DNA of 7,760 bases, from contig JAPPKP010000065.1 in assembly GCA_028819955.1 (NCBI GenBank), positions 1 to 7,760 of the forward strand, read 5' to 3'. Made by a program: the position numbers and the translations under genes. The stretch is from Rhodospirillaceae bacterium. Lineage in GTDB: Bacteria; Pseudomonadota; Alphaproteobacteria; UBA828. Positions 1 through 6,101 of this stretch are shown here, one piece after another. Below the pieces are notes generated by a model, which was given only the letters and a program-made list of their open reading frames with translations, was not told where the DNA came from and searched no databases. Within the stretch, counting starts at the first letter, position 1, and every line of letters starts with the position of its first letter.

Positions 1-641
1 CCTACGAGACCATCGTCTCGCGCGGCATCATCCAGGCGACGCGGCAGGCGGCGCGCGAGGGCTTCGATGCGCTCGCCATCGGCTGCTTCTACGACACCGG
101 GCTGCACGACGCCCGCGAGATTTCGGGCGACATGATCGTGACCGCGCCGTGCCTCGCCTCCTGCGAGATCGCGTCGAGCCTCGCCAACCGCTTCGGCATC
201 ATCGTCGGCCGGCGCAAGTGGGTGAACCAGATGAACGCGGTGGCCCGCGAGCACGGCTACGGCGAGCGTCTCTCGGGCTTCTACCACGTGGAGCTCGGGG
301 TCAACGACTTCCAGACCGATCACGCCGAGACCGAGCGCCGGCTGGTCGCGGCAGGCAAGCGCGCGGTGGAGGAGGACTACGCGGAAGCGCTGATTCTCGG
401 CTGCACGTTGGAGATCGGCTTCTACCGCGAGGTCGAGAGGGCCGTTGGCGTGCCCGTGATCGACCCCTCCATCGCGGCGCTGAAGCGCGCCGAGTACGCC
501 GCGAACCTCAAGCGCCAGTGCGGCTGGGTGCCGAGCCGCATGTGGTCCTGCGAGCCGCCGCCGGAGGAAGAAATCGAGCGCTTCGGCGGCTTCGACAATG
601 GCGATGCCTTCGCCCAACGCCTGGTCGTCGAGGCCGAGTGA
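1..641 (+). CDS. Asp/Glu/hydantoin racemase-family protein (5' end outside window)
   Basis: The reading frame is open from the left edge (first complete codon at base 3) to a TGA at 639-641, giving about 212 visible residues. The family comprises cofactor-independent racemases and isomerases that use two cysteines as acid and base. Both cysteine motifs are present: AIGCFYDTGL (Cys codon at 84-86) and LILGCTLE (Cys codon at 402-404). The segment VTAPCLASCEIA followed by NRFGIIVG is also typical, as is PVIDPSIAALKRAEYAA near the C terminus. Only a short N-terminal part seems to be missing. An ATG at 132 opens a long frame, but the first catalytic cysteine lies upstream of it, so it is not the real start. 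The substrate cannot be read from the sequence. Hydantoin, allantoin, aspartate and glutamate are all possible in this family. The next gene on the same strand encodes a periplasmic binding protein, which hints at a joint role in taking up and using a small molecule. Confidence 0.88.
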   Translation, partial: YETIVSRGIIQATRQAAREGFDALAIGCFYDTGLHDAREISGDMIVTAPCLASCEIASSLANRFGIIVGRRKWVNQMNAVAREHGYGERLSGFYHVELGVNDFQTDHAETERRLVAAGKRAVEEDYAEALILGCTLEIGFYREVERAVGVPVIDPSIAALKRAEYAANLKRQCGWVPSRMWSCEPPPEEEIERFGGFDNGDAFAQRLVVEAE

Positions 642-761
642 CGCGTGGATGACGTAACAATCGCGTGTGATTCGCCCATAAGACGACGCTTCCCAGGTGC
701 GGGAGGCCTTGCGAGGCGCCATACTCGATTAGGTATGGCAATTGGGCGGCATGATTCGGTC

Positions 762-1856
762 ATGCGCGGACTGATCGTTGGCGCGATTTCGCTGCTCGCA
801 GCCAGCTTGCTCACGCTCTCCGCGGCGCAGGCGGCATTCAAGCTGGAAGGCAGGCCCAAGGTCGCGATGCTCCACTTGGCAACCGTCGACGACGGCGGCT
901 GGTCGGAGGCGCTGGACCGCGCACGGGTCAAGACCCAAGAGGCGCTTGGGCTGAAGATTGCCTTCAGCCAGAAGGTGCCCGAGGACGGGGCGATCGTCCT
1001 GCAGCTGGTCGATCGCTACGTGCGCGAGGGCTACAACATCATCATCGGCACCTCGTGGGGCTACGGCGAAGCCCTGCTCAGGGCTGCGCGCAAGCATCCC
1101 CATGTGGCGTTCCTGAACTGCGCCGGCGCGACCACGGCCTCCAATCTGGAGAGCTTCTACGCCCGCACCTATCAGGGCTGGTACCTCGCCGGGATCATCG
1201 CCGGCCACCTGACCCGAACCGAGAAGATCGGCGCCATCGGGGCCTATCGAATGGGCCCGGTGACATGGGACCTCAACGCCTTCCTGCGCGGGGCCCAATC
1301 GGTGAACCCGGCCGTCGAGATGATCGGCGTCTACGTCAACTCATGGTACGACCCGGGCAGGGAGAGGCAGGCGGCCGAGAGCCTGCTGGCACGGGGCGTC
1401 GACGTGTTGGGCTCGACCCTGAGCGCGCCGGGGCCGCACCGCGCGTTTCAGGACCGGGGCAGGTGGTCGGTGGGCTTTCAGATCGACATGTCCGGCGAGG
1501 CGCCGAAGGGCGTCGCGACCTCGATGGTCTACAAGTGGGAGGCGTACCTGATCCCAACCATCAGGGCGATCGTCGAAGGCACCTGGTCGCCCGAAGTTCG
1601 GGGCTGGTGGAAGGGACTGGACGCCGGTGTCCTGGATTTGGAGCCCATCGCGACCTGGGTGTCGCGCGCTGCGGTGGCGGACGTCGAGCGGGCGCGCGCG
1701 AAGATGATCGCGGGTGAGCTCGATCCCTTCCAAGGGCCGCTCTACCGCAACAACGGCACGCTTGCGGTGCCGGATGGCGACGTCCTCTCCGACCAGGGGC
1801 TGCGGAGAATGACCTACCTCATCCAGGGCGCCGTCGATATTTCGCTGAGGGACTGA
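762..1856 (+). CDS. BMP-family (BmpA/Med-like) periplasmic solute-binding protein
   Basis: This is a predicted 364-residue exported protein. Residues 1-24 form a classic Sec signal peptide: MRG, a hydrophobic core LIVGAISLLAASLLTL, then SAAQA with probable cleavage before AFK. There is no lipobox cysteine. The mature part follows the BMP fold, which binds purine nucleosides and related ligands for ABC import. Recognisable blocks are VAMLHLATVDDGGWSEALDRAR, IIGTSWGYGEALLRAARKHPHVAFLNC, YQGWYLAGIIAGHLT, a central YDPGRERQAAESLLARGVDV and the late TSMVYKWEAYLIPTIRAI. I chose ATG 762 because it places the signal peptide at the very N terminus. ATG 735 and GTG 645 are in frame but would add charged residues before it, and none of the three has a strong ribosome binding site. 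No permease or ATPase gene is adjacent. The gene follows the racemase-family gene after a 120-bp gap and ends 54 bp from a convergent gene. Ligand unknown. Confidence 0.87.
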   Translation: MRGLIVGAISLLAASLLTLSAAQAAFKLEGRPKVAMLHLATVDDGGWSEALDRARVKTQEALGLKIAFSQKVPEDGAIVLQLVDRYVREGYNIIIGTSWGYGEALLRAARKHPHVAFLNCAGATTASNLESFYARTYQGWYLAGIIAGHLTRTEKIGAIGAYRMGPVTWDLNAFLRGAQSVNPAVEMIGVYVNSWYDPGRERQAAESLLARGVDVLGSTLSAPGPHRAFQDRGRWSVGFQIDMSGEAPKGVATSMVYKWEAYLIPTIRAIVEGTWSPEVRGWWKGLDAGVLDLEPIATWVSRAAVADVERARAKMIAGELDPFQGPLYRNNGTLAVPDGDVLSDQGLRRMTYLIQGAVDISLRD

Positions 1857-1910
1857 AGCGGCGGCGCACCAGTCCGCCTCTTCGAAGGCGACGTCGGTCC
1901 TGCACGGGAT

Positions 1911-2528
1911 CTATGCGCTCAGTCCGACGACCTGGCGAAGGTGAGTGGACTGCCGCGCCGCCGTCAGGAGGAAACTGGCCACTGCCGCGCGAGAGATGGA
2001 GCCACCGCCCTTGGGAAATGCGTCTTCGGCATGGCGGTACCCGGTGCCGGTGTCGTTGGTGAGAAAGCCCGTTCGGGCGATCGTCCAGTCGAGGCTGGAG
2101 GAGCGGATCCGTTCTTCCATCAGACGCGCTTCCTTCACGGCGTGCGACGCGAGCCGCCGCAGGACGCGATCGAGCAGCCTGTCGCTCGGGAACAGCAACG
2201 CAGAGGACATCGCCAGAAGCCTGTTGACGTCACTTCCCTGCATGGCGTCGACAATCGAGCTTGCGGACTCGGAGTAGATGGCGGCGGAAGCCCGCGTCGG
2301 TCGGCGCGGTCCCAGTGTGGAAATCACCATGTCCTGGCCGGGCAGAAGCGCCTCCAGAACCCTCGGGTCGCAAGGGCTCCCGACGCGCACTTCCAATCGC
2401 TCATGGCTGAGCTCGGCGAGCTTGCCTTCGGCGCGCACCAGCGCGGTGACCGTGTCGCCGGCCCTCAGGGCCTGAACAATGACCTCTCGCCCGGTTCCCC
2501 CGTTGGCGCCCAGCAGAACGATGTTCAC
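1911..2528 (-). CDS. NAD(P)H-binding atypical SDR (NmrA-like) oxidoreductase
   Basis: The predicted product has 205 residues. It starts at a GTG with the sequence MNIVLLGANGGTGREV, a Rossmann fold whose dinucleotide-binding glycine motif GANGGTG is at residues 7-13. Further family marks are ALVR after the second strand (NADP-type position), MVISTLGP, LLAMSSALLF, and DWTIARTGFLTNDTGTG near residue 148, followed by SISRAAVASFLL. This is the pattern of atypical SDRs that lack the Tyr-x-x-x-Lys triad. They act as reductases, flavin reductase-like proteins or redox sensors. An ATG at 2558 is in frame, but it would add ten unconserved residues before the first strand, while the GTG at 2528 has GAAGGGG five bases upstream. 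It is the last gene of a minus-strand series, 76 bp after the rubredoxin gene, and is probably co-transcribed with it. Substrate unknown. Confidence 0.83.
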   Translation of the reverse strand: MNIVLLGANGGTGREVIVQALRAGDTVTALVRAEGKLAELSHERLEVRVGSPCDPRVLEALLPGQDMVISTLGPRRPTRASAAIYSESASSIVDAMQGSDVNRLLAMSSALLFPSDRLLDRVLRRLASHAVKEARLMEERIRSSSLDWTIARTGFLTNDTGTGYRHAEDAFPKGGGSISRAAVASFLLTAARQSTHLRQVVGLSA

Positions 2529-2533
2529 GCGCA

Positions 2534-2540
2534 CCCCTTC
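2534..2540 (-). promoter_or_regulatory. Ribosome binding site deciding the SDR start
   Basis: The minus strand reads GAAGGGG, five bases before the GTG at 2528. It is a good Shine-Dalgarno match and supports the GTG over the upstream in-frame ATG at 2558. Confidence 0.6.
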
Positions 2541-2604
2541 AGATGTGGCGGAGACCATCCGGCATCGGACGCAGCAGCCGCGCCAGCCTGCCCGGCCAAG
2601 TAAT

Positions 2605-2787
2605 CTAGGAACCGGACGCTTGGCCCTCGGCCAGAGGATCGAAGTCGGCCTTGGGCGCCCGGCAATCGGGGCAGCACCAGTCGTCCGGCAACGCCCCGAA
2701 GGGCGTGCCCGGCGGGGTCTCGCGCTGCGCCTCGCCCTTGGCAGGATCGTAGACGTAGCCGCACCAGCGGCACTGATAGCGCGTCAT
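2605..2787 (-). CDS. Rubredoxin
   Basis: This 60-residue protein is a complete small iron protein, a one-electron carrier with a single Fe bound by four cysteines. The two knuckles are CRWCGYVYDP (Cys6, Cys9) and DDWCCPDCRAPK (Cys39, Cys42). The usual GTPF and LPDDW segments lie between them, and KADF follows. Position 38, just before the third ligand and often Val in rubredoxins, is also Cys here. The start ATG at 2787 places the first knuckle at the expected distance from the N terminus, although the ribosome binding site is weak. The gene sits 64 bp after the methionine synthase-like gene and 76 bp before the SDR gene, all on the minus strand. The electron donor and acceptor are not visible. 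The neighbouring SDR or an alkane-type monooxygenase elsewhere are only possibilities. Confidence 0.94.
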   Translation of the reverse strand: MTRYQCRWCGYVYDPAKGEAQRETPPGTPFGALPDDWCCPDCRAPKADFDPLAEGQASGS

Positions 2788-2809
2788 CGAAAGTGTCGCT
2801 CACGAACGA

Positions 2810-2842
2810 CGGCGCGCGACCGGCCCAACCGGCCGCGCGCCG
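2810..2842 (-). terminator. Strong GC hairpin after the methionine synthase-like gene
   Basis: Bases 2810-2823 (CGGCGCGCGACCGG) pair with 2829-2842 (CCGGCCGCGCGCCG) around a 5-base loop. On the minus-strand transcript all 14 pairs form, one of them G-U. The hairpin starts 9 bases after the stop of the gene at 2852-4021 and ends 22 bases before the rubredoxin start. No U tract follows, so it may act as a Rho-type or partial terminator, or protect the 3' end of the upstream message and set different levels for the two genes. Confidence 0.55.
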
Positions 2843-2851
2843 GCTTCCCGG

Positions 2852-4021
2852 TCAGTGAATGCCGAGCTTCTCCGCAGCCATCTGCGTGCCCTTGATGCGG
2901 GACTCGATCTTCTGGAACGCCACGTCGCGGGCGTAATCCGGCGAGCCGTGATTGGGCTTCACGTCGATGCTGAAGGGCGAGAATCCGCAATCGTCGGTGG
3001 ACGCGATCTGCTCCTTCGGCAGGTGGTTGGCGGCGGCGACCAGCTGCTCGCACACCTCCTCAGCGGACTCCACCCGCGGGTTCTGCGGGTTGATGACGCC
3101 GATGTAGGCCATCTGCGCGACCCCGTTGGCGTCCGTGCGGATGGCGGCCGCGATGTCCTTGTAGACCTGCTCCTGGTTCCGCTCGCTCTTGAACTGGATC
3201 ATGAAGTAGCCGGCGTTGAGCTGGAACATGCTGGGCAGCAGGTCGTTGTAGGGCACGTCGGCGCTGTGCACCGAATCGCAGTCGCCGCCGGGGCAGGTGT
3301 GGATGCCGATGTTCACCCGCTCCTCCGCCGTGAAGCGGTCGAGCACCGCGTTGATCAGCCCGATGAAGTGGGGAAGCATCTGGCGGCCGGTCCAGGGATT
3401 GCGCGAATCGTTGCGGCAGGAGAGCCGGCCTTCGGTGAAGTCGATGGAGACCCTGACGGCGCCTGCGGCGAAAGCCTCGCGCACGTCCTTCTCGCACTCG
3501 TCGACCAGGTCGGCCTCGAACGCCTCGCGCGAATATCCCTCGATCTCCTCGTCCAGCGGGTAGAGCAGCGCGAGCATCGAGGGCGCGATCACCGCCTGCT
3601 TCATCGGCTTGGTCGCGGACTTGATCGAGAGCTTGAGGGAATCGGCAGCGAAGCTCTTGTAGCGGAACGGGCCGCCGGTGAGCCGCGGCAGCTGGCGGTG
3701 GTGGCCATCGGCGAAGATGGCGAAGTACTGGCCGCCGCCCGCAAGGTGGTCGGCGAGGCCCGTCCCCGCCAGCGTGTCGGTGATCGGATAGGTCGCGAAG
3801 CTCGACCAGCGCTGCTCGCCGTCGGAGACGATGGGCGAGCCGGTGGCCTCCATGCGCGAGATCGAATCGCGCACCGCCTCCTCCTGCTCGGCCTCAAGGT
3901 CCGCCTTGGTGATGTCGCCCGCATCGTAGGCGGCATAGGCGGCCTGAAGCTTGGACGGGCGGGGCAACGAACCCACGGGCTCCGTCGGGATTCCTGTTGC
4001 AGTGCGGGGATCGTAGGTCAT
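2852..4021 (-). CDS. Cobalamin-independent methionine synthase-like (MetE C-terminal family) protein
   Basis: The 389-residue product has the length of the single-domain UROD/MetE-like family (COG0620 type), about half of full MetE. Such proteins use zinc to activate a thiol for methyl or alkyl transfer. The N terminus carries PVGSLPRP (residues 15-22), and VSDGEQRW (65-72) is the conserved DGEQ block. IDFTEGRLS (193-201) corresponds to the substrate-binding Asp region. Zinc ligands expected from MetE are His241 and Cys243 in GIHTCP and Cys345 in DDCGF. The position of the MetE Glu ligand seems to be Gln276 (MIQFKSE) in my alignment by eye. ATG 4021 is supported by AGGGAG seven bases upstream. 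It is the first gene of the minus-strand block with rubredoxin and SDR. It could be a core methionine synthase, an epoxyalkane:coenzyme M transferase-like enzyme or another thiol alkyltransferase. The sequence alone does not decide. Confidence 0.86.
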   Translation of the reverse strand: MTYDPRTATGIPTEPVGSLPRPSKLQAAYAAYDAGDITKADLEAEQEEAVRDSISRMEATGSPIVSDGEQRWSSFATYPITDTLAGTGLADHLAGGGQYFAIFADGHHRQLPRLTGGPFRYKSFAADSLKLSIKSATKPMKQAVIAPSMLALLYPLDEEIEGYSREAFEADLVDECEKDVREAFAAGAVRVSIDFTEGRLSCRNDSRNPWTGRQMLPHFIGLINAVLDRFTAEERVNIGIHTCPGGDCDSVHSADVPYNDLLPSMFQLNAGYFMIQFKSERNQEQVYKDIAAAIRTDANGVAQMAYIGVINPQNPRVESAEEVCEQLVAAANHLPKEQIASTDDCGFSPFSIDVKPNHGSPDYARDVAFQKIESRIKGTQMAAEKLGIH

Positions 4022-4028
4022 CGGTCAT

Positions 4029-4034
4029 CTCCCT
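4029..4034 (-). promoter_or_regulatory. Ribosome binding site of the methionine synthase-like gene
   Basis: The minus strand reads AGGGAG, seven bases before the ATG at 4021. This fixes the start. I saw no convincing sigma-70 -35/-10 pair in the 193 bp between this start and the divergent terminase start. Confidence 0.6.
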
Positions 4035-4129
4035 GTTTCTGGCGATAGTTGCCGTCATCGTCCCACAAGAGCGGCGCAGCACACAACAAAAGGCGGGCGG
4101 GAGGCGAGTCACGCTCAGCTCCGCATGCT

Positions 4130-4146
4130 CCGGACCATGGTCCGGT
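4130..4146. repeat. Perfect 16-bp palindrome, left copy of a repeat flanking the terminase
   Basis: CCGGACCATGGTCCGG at 4130-4145 equals its own reverse complement. With the next base it forms a 17-bp sequence that recurs at 5612-5628 in the same orientation with one mismatch. The two copies lie on either side of the lone terminase gene. This copy sits in the divergent gap, about 110 bp from one start and 70 bp from the other, so it could also be an operator for a dimeric regulator. Confidence 0.6.
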
Positions 4147-4214
4147 AGTCGGCGATGGAAGACGGCCGCATGCTTGGCACTGTGCGCGACGCGACTGCTC
4201 ATCAAGCGAGGACC

Positions 4215-5579
4215 ATGAACAAGGCAACCGTCCACCCCTTTCTCCTCCCCTATCAGGTCCGCTGGGTGTCGGACGGGGCCGGCCTCAAGGTGATCGAGAA
4301 GGCGCGTCGCGTCGGCATCTCGTGGACGGAAGCCTACGACGCGGTGATGCACGCGGGCTGGGCGGGCGGCGGCAACGTCTACTACCAGGCCTACAACCTG
4401 GAGATGACGCGCGGCTTCATCGAGGACTGCGCAAGCTGGGCACAGGCGCTGCAGATCGGCGCTGACGCCTCGGGCGAGACCCTGATCGGGGAGGCCGGGC
4501 GGAGCGTCCAGGCCTACCGCATCGCCTTTCCTTCGAGGCGCGAGATCCTCGCCATGACGTCTGCGCCCCGTGCCTTCCGCTCCAAGGGCCGGCCCGGCGA
4601 CCTCGCCATCGTCGATGAGGCGGCGTTCGTCGACGATCTTGGCGAGGTGCTCAAGGCGGCGCTGGCCTTCCGCGTCTGGGGCGGGCGGACGCATGTCATC
4701 AGTACCCACAACGGCGAGGCCAGCCCCTTCGCCGCGCTCTGCCGCGATCTGCGCGAAGGCGTGCAGCCCGGCTCGATCCACCGCGTCACCCTGAAGCAGG
4801 CGTTGGCGCAAGGCCTTTACCGCTGCATCTCGGAGGCGCAAGGGCAGCCCTGGTCGGCCCAGGGCGAGGCGGCGTGGGAAGCGGAGCTCAGGGCGGAATA
4901 CGGCACACATGCGGGCGAAGAGCTCGACTGCATCCCTACCGCCGGCGAGGGCGCCTGGCTCGCGTGGGAGGCGATCCGCGCCTGCGAGGACCCGGCGGCA
5001 GGCGACTCCGCCGCCTTCAGCGGGGGAGCCGCCACCGTTGGCGTGGACGTGGCCAGACGGCGCGACCTCTGGGTCGCTGCGGTGCTCGAGCAGGTGGGCG
5101 ACGTGCTCTGGCTGCGCGATCTGGCGGTCCGTCAGGGCATCCCCTTCAGCGCGCAGCGGGCGATCGTGGGCGATCTTGCGGCGCGCTATCGGCCGGTGCG
5201 GATCGCCGTGGACCAGACCGGCATGGGCGAGGCCGTGGTGGAGCAGCTGCAGGAGGACCTCGGCCGGACCGTCGTCGAGGGTGTGCTGATGACCGGGCCG
5301 CGCCGGCTCGATGTCGCGACGGCGCTGCGCGAGGCGGTGGAGGACAGGCGGCTCCGCATCCCGCCCGACGGCGAGCTCAGGCGCGATCTCCATGCCGTCC
5401 GCGCCGAAGCGGGGCCGACCGGGGCGCCGCGGCTGCTTGCGGAGCGTTCGGGCACCGACGGCCACGCCGACCGATTCTGGGCGCTGGCGCTGGCCTGCAC
5501 CGCCGCCCGCGACGGCAGCGCGTCCATCGGGGGCGCGAGCGCCGGCCCGCGTGCCGCCGGCCTCGCAGGCTTTTATTGA
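4215..5579 (+). CDS. Phage terminase large subunit, Mu gp28-like
   Basis: The predicted 454-residue protein is a DNA-packaging motor: an ATPase joined to an RNase H-like nuclease that fills phage capsids. The N terminus HPFLLPYQVRWVSD leads to the adenine-binding and divergent Walker A region EKARRVGISW (28-37). Walker B is LAIVDEAAF (130-138), and the coupling motif is VISTHNGE (161-168). The nuclease half has the expected acidic residues Asp278 (VGVDVA), Asp333 (AVDQTGMGE) and Asp419 (HADRFW). All motifs are intact, so the enzyme may be functional, although it is somewhat shorter than Mu gp28. ATG 4215 matches how relatives begin (a few residues before LLPYQ) and has GAGGA close upstream. 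ATG 4155 is in frame and would add 20 residues. No portal, small terminase, capsid or integrase gene is nearby; the neighbours are metabolic genes. It is probably a prophage remnant or a lone acquired gene. Confidence 0.88.
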   Translation: MNKATVHPFLLPYQVRWVSDGAGLKVIEKARRVGISWTEAYDAVMHAGWAGGGNVYYQAYNLEMTRGFIEDCASWAQALQIGADASGETLIGEAGRSVQAYRIAFPSRREILAMTSAPRAFRSKGRPGDLAIVDEAAFVDDLGEVLKAALAFRVWGGRTHVISTHNGEASPFAALCRDLREGVQPGSIHRVTLKQALAQGLYRCISEAQGQPWSAQGEAAWEAELRAEYGTHAGEELDCIPTAGEGAWLAWEAIRACEDPAAGDSAAFSGGAATVGVDVARRRDLWVAAVLEQVGDVLWLRDLAVRQGIPFSAQRAIVGDLAARYRPVRIAVDQTGMGEAVVEQLQEDLGRTVVEGVLMTGPRRLDVATALREAVEDRRLRIPPDGELRRDLHAVRAEAGPTGAPRLLAERSGTDGHADRFWALALACTAARDGSASIGGASAGPRAAGLAGFY

Positions 5580-5611
5580 GATCGCGCGGCCTGGGGCCCG
5601 CGAAAAAGACC

Positions 5612-5628
5612 CCGGACCATGGTGCGGT
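5612..5628. repeat. Right copy of the repeat flanking the terminase
   Basis: CCGGACCATGGTGCGGT matches 4130-4146 at 16 of 17 positions, in direct orientation. The single C-to-G change breaks the palindrome. It begins 32 bp after the terminase stop codon. Confidence 0.6.
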
Positions 5629-5799
5629 GCCCAGGGCGCGGCGTCTGCGTCAGAATCGCGCCATGACGTGCAGGGGCGAGCGAGCCCCGGCGGGCGGAGG
5701 CCGCCTCATTCTCGCGCCCGCGAGCCCATGTGTTGCGTGCGCAACCCCGTTTGGCGCGCTCGCGACCCTTCGGGCGCGGGCGGTTCGGGCGTGCACGGC

Positions 5800-5959
5800 A
5801 TCCCGCTTATGCCAATCGATCCCACTTGTCCCACCGAATCCCGCTTATCCCACTTATCCCACTTATCCCACTTATCCCACCGCATCCCACTTGTCCCACC
5901 GCATCCCACTTGTCCCACCGCATCCCACTTGTCCCACCGAATCCCGGCGAATCCCGCTT
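5800..5959. repeat. Tandem array of 17 alternating 9- and 10-bp units
   Basis: Exactly 160 bp divide into 17 units of two kinds: 9-mers close to ATCCCACTT and 10-mers close to RTCCCACCGM. The order of lengths is 9-10-9-10-9-9-9-9-10-9-10-9-10-9-10-10-9. Units 10 to 15 (5884-5940) are three nearly perfect copies of a 19-bp pair. Units 5 to 8 are four consecutive 9-mers, and the unit at 5809 is degenerate (ATGCCAATCG). Sixteen of the 17 units have a CCC, so the minus strand carries GGG tracts with 6- or 7-base loops, the spacing of a potential G-quadruplex tract. The 10-mers break any reading frame, so this is not a protein repeat. Confidence 0.9.
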
Positions 5960-6101
5960 CAGTCTTGTGCCGGCCATCCCACTCGCGTCTCTCCCGCTCC
6001 CCGGTGGAGCGGATGGCGTAACGTGGGCCGTGGCCCTGGCGAGAGGTGCGGGGTAGGCTTCGGCGCGCGCGGATCGAGGGACAGAGGACGGAGCGGGGGC
6101 G

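Larger units (their letters stand above)
5580..6101. other. 522-bp non-coding region between terminase and Gfo/Idh/MocA gene
   Basis: I see no convincing gene here. Open frames on both strands run through it, but they lack recognisable domains and are GC-driven shadows. It holds the right copy of the terminase-flanking repeat (5612-5628), a small dyad GTTGCG-TG-CGCAAC (5732-5745), the tandem array (5800-5959), one more degenerate array unit near 5976, and a 7-bp hairpin (5994-6000 with 6006-6012). The last bases carry the GGAG ribosome binding site (6090-6093) of the next gene. No clear promoter was recognised. Confidence 0.65.

Noticed and set aside
709..739. Sigma-70-like promoter TTGCGA ... 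TATGGC before the BMP gene
   Set aside because: Spacer of 19 bases and poor -10 match; indistinguishable from chance.
645..761. N-terminal extension of the BMP-family protein from GTG 645 or ATG 735
   Set aside because: It would bury the signal peptide behind polar, charged residues; ATG 762 gives a normal Sec signal.
1857..1910. Bidirectional terminator between the convergent BMP and SDR genes
   Set aside because: Only a 5-bp stem (1875-1879 with 1886-1890) and no T tract; too weak to call.
2855..4048. 397-residue plus-strand frame opposite the methionine synthase-like gene
   Set aside because: Low-complexity antisense shadow of a gene with clear motifs and a good ribosome binding site.
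3894..5465. 523-residue open frame on the minus strand over the end of the methionine synthase-like gene and the terminase
   Set aside because: No recognisable domain; it covers two clearly supported genes and has the Arg/Ala/Gly-rich make-up of a high-GC antisense frame.
5800..5959. CRISPR array
   Set aside because: Units are 9-10 bp without unique spacers of 30 bp or so, and no cas gene is near.
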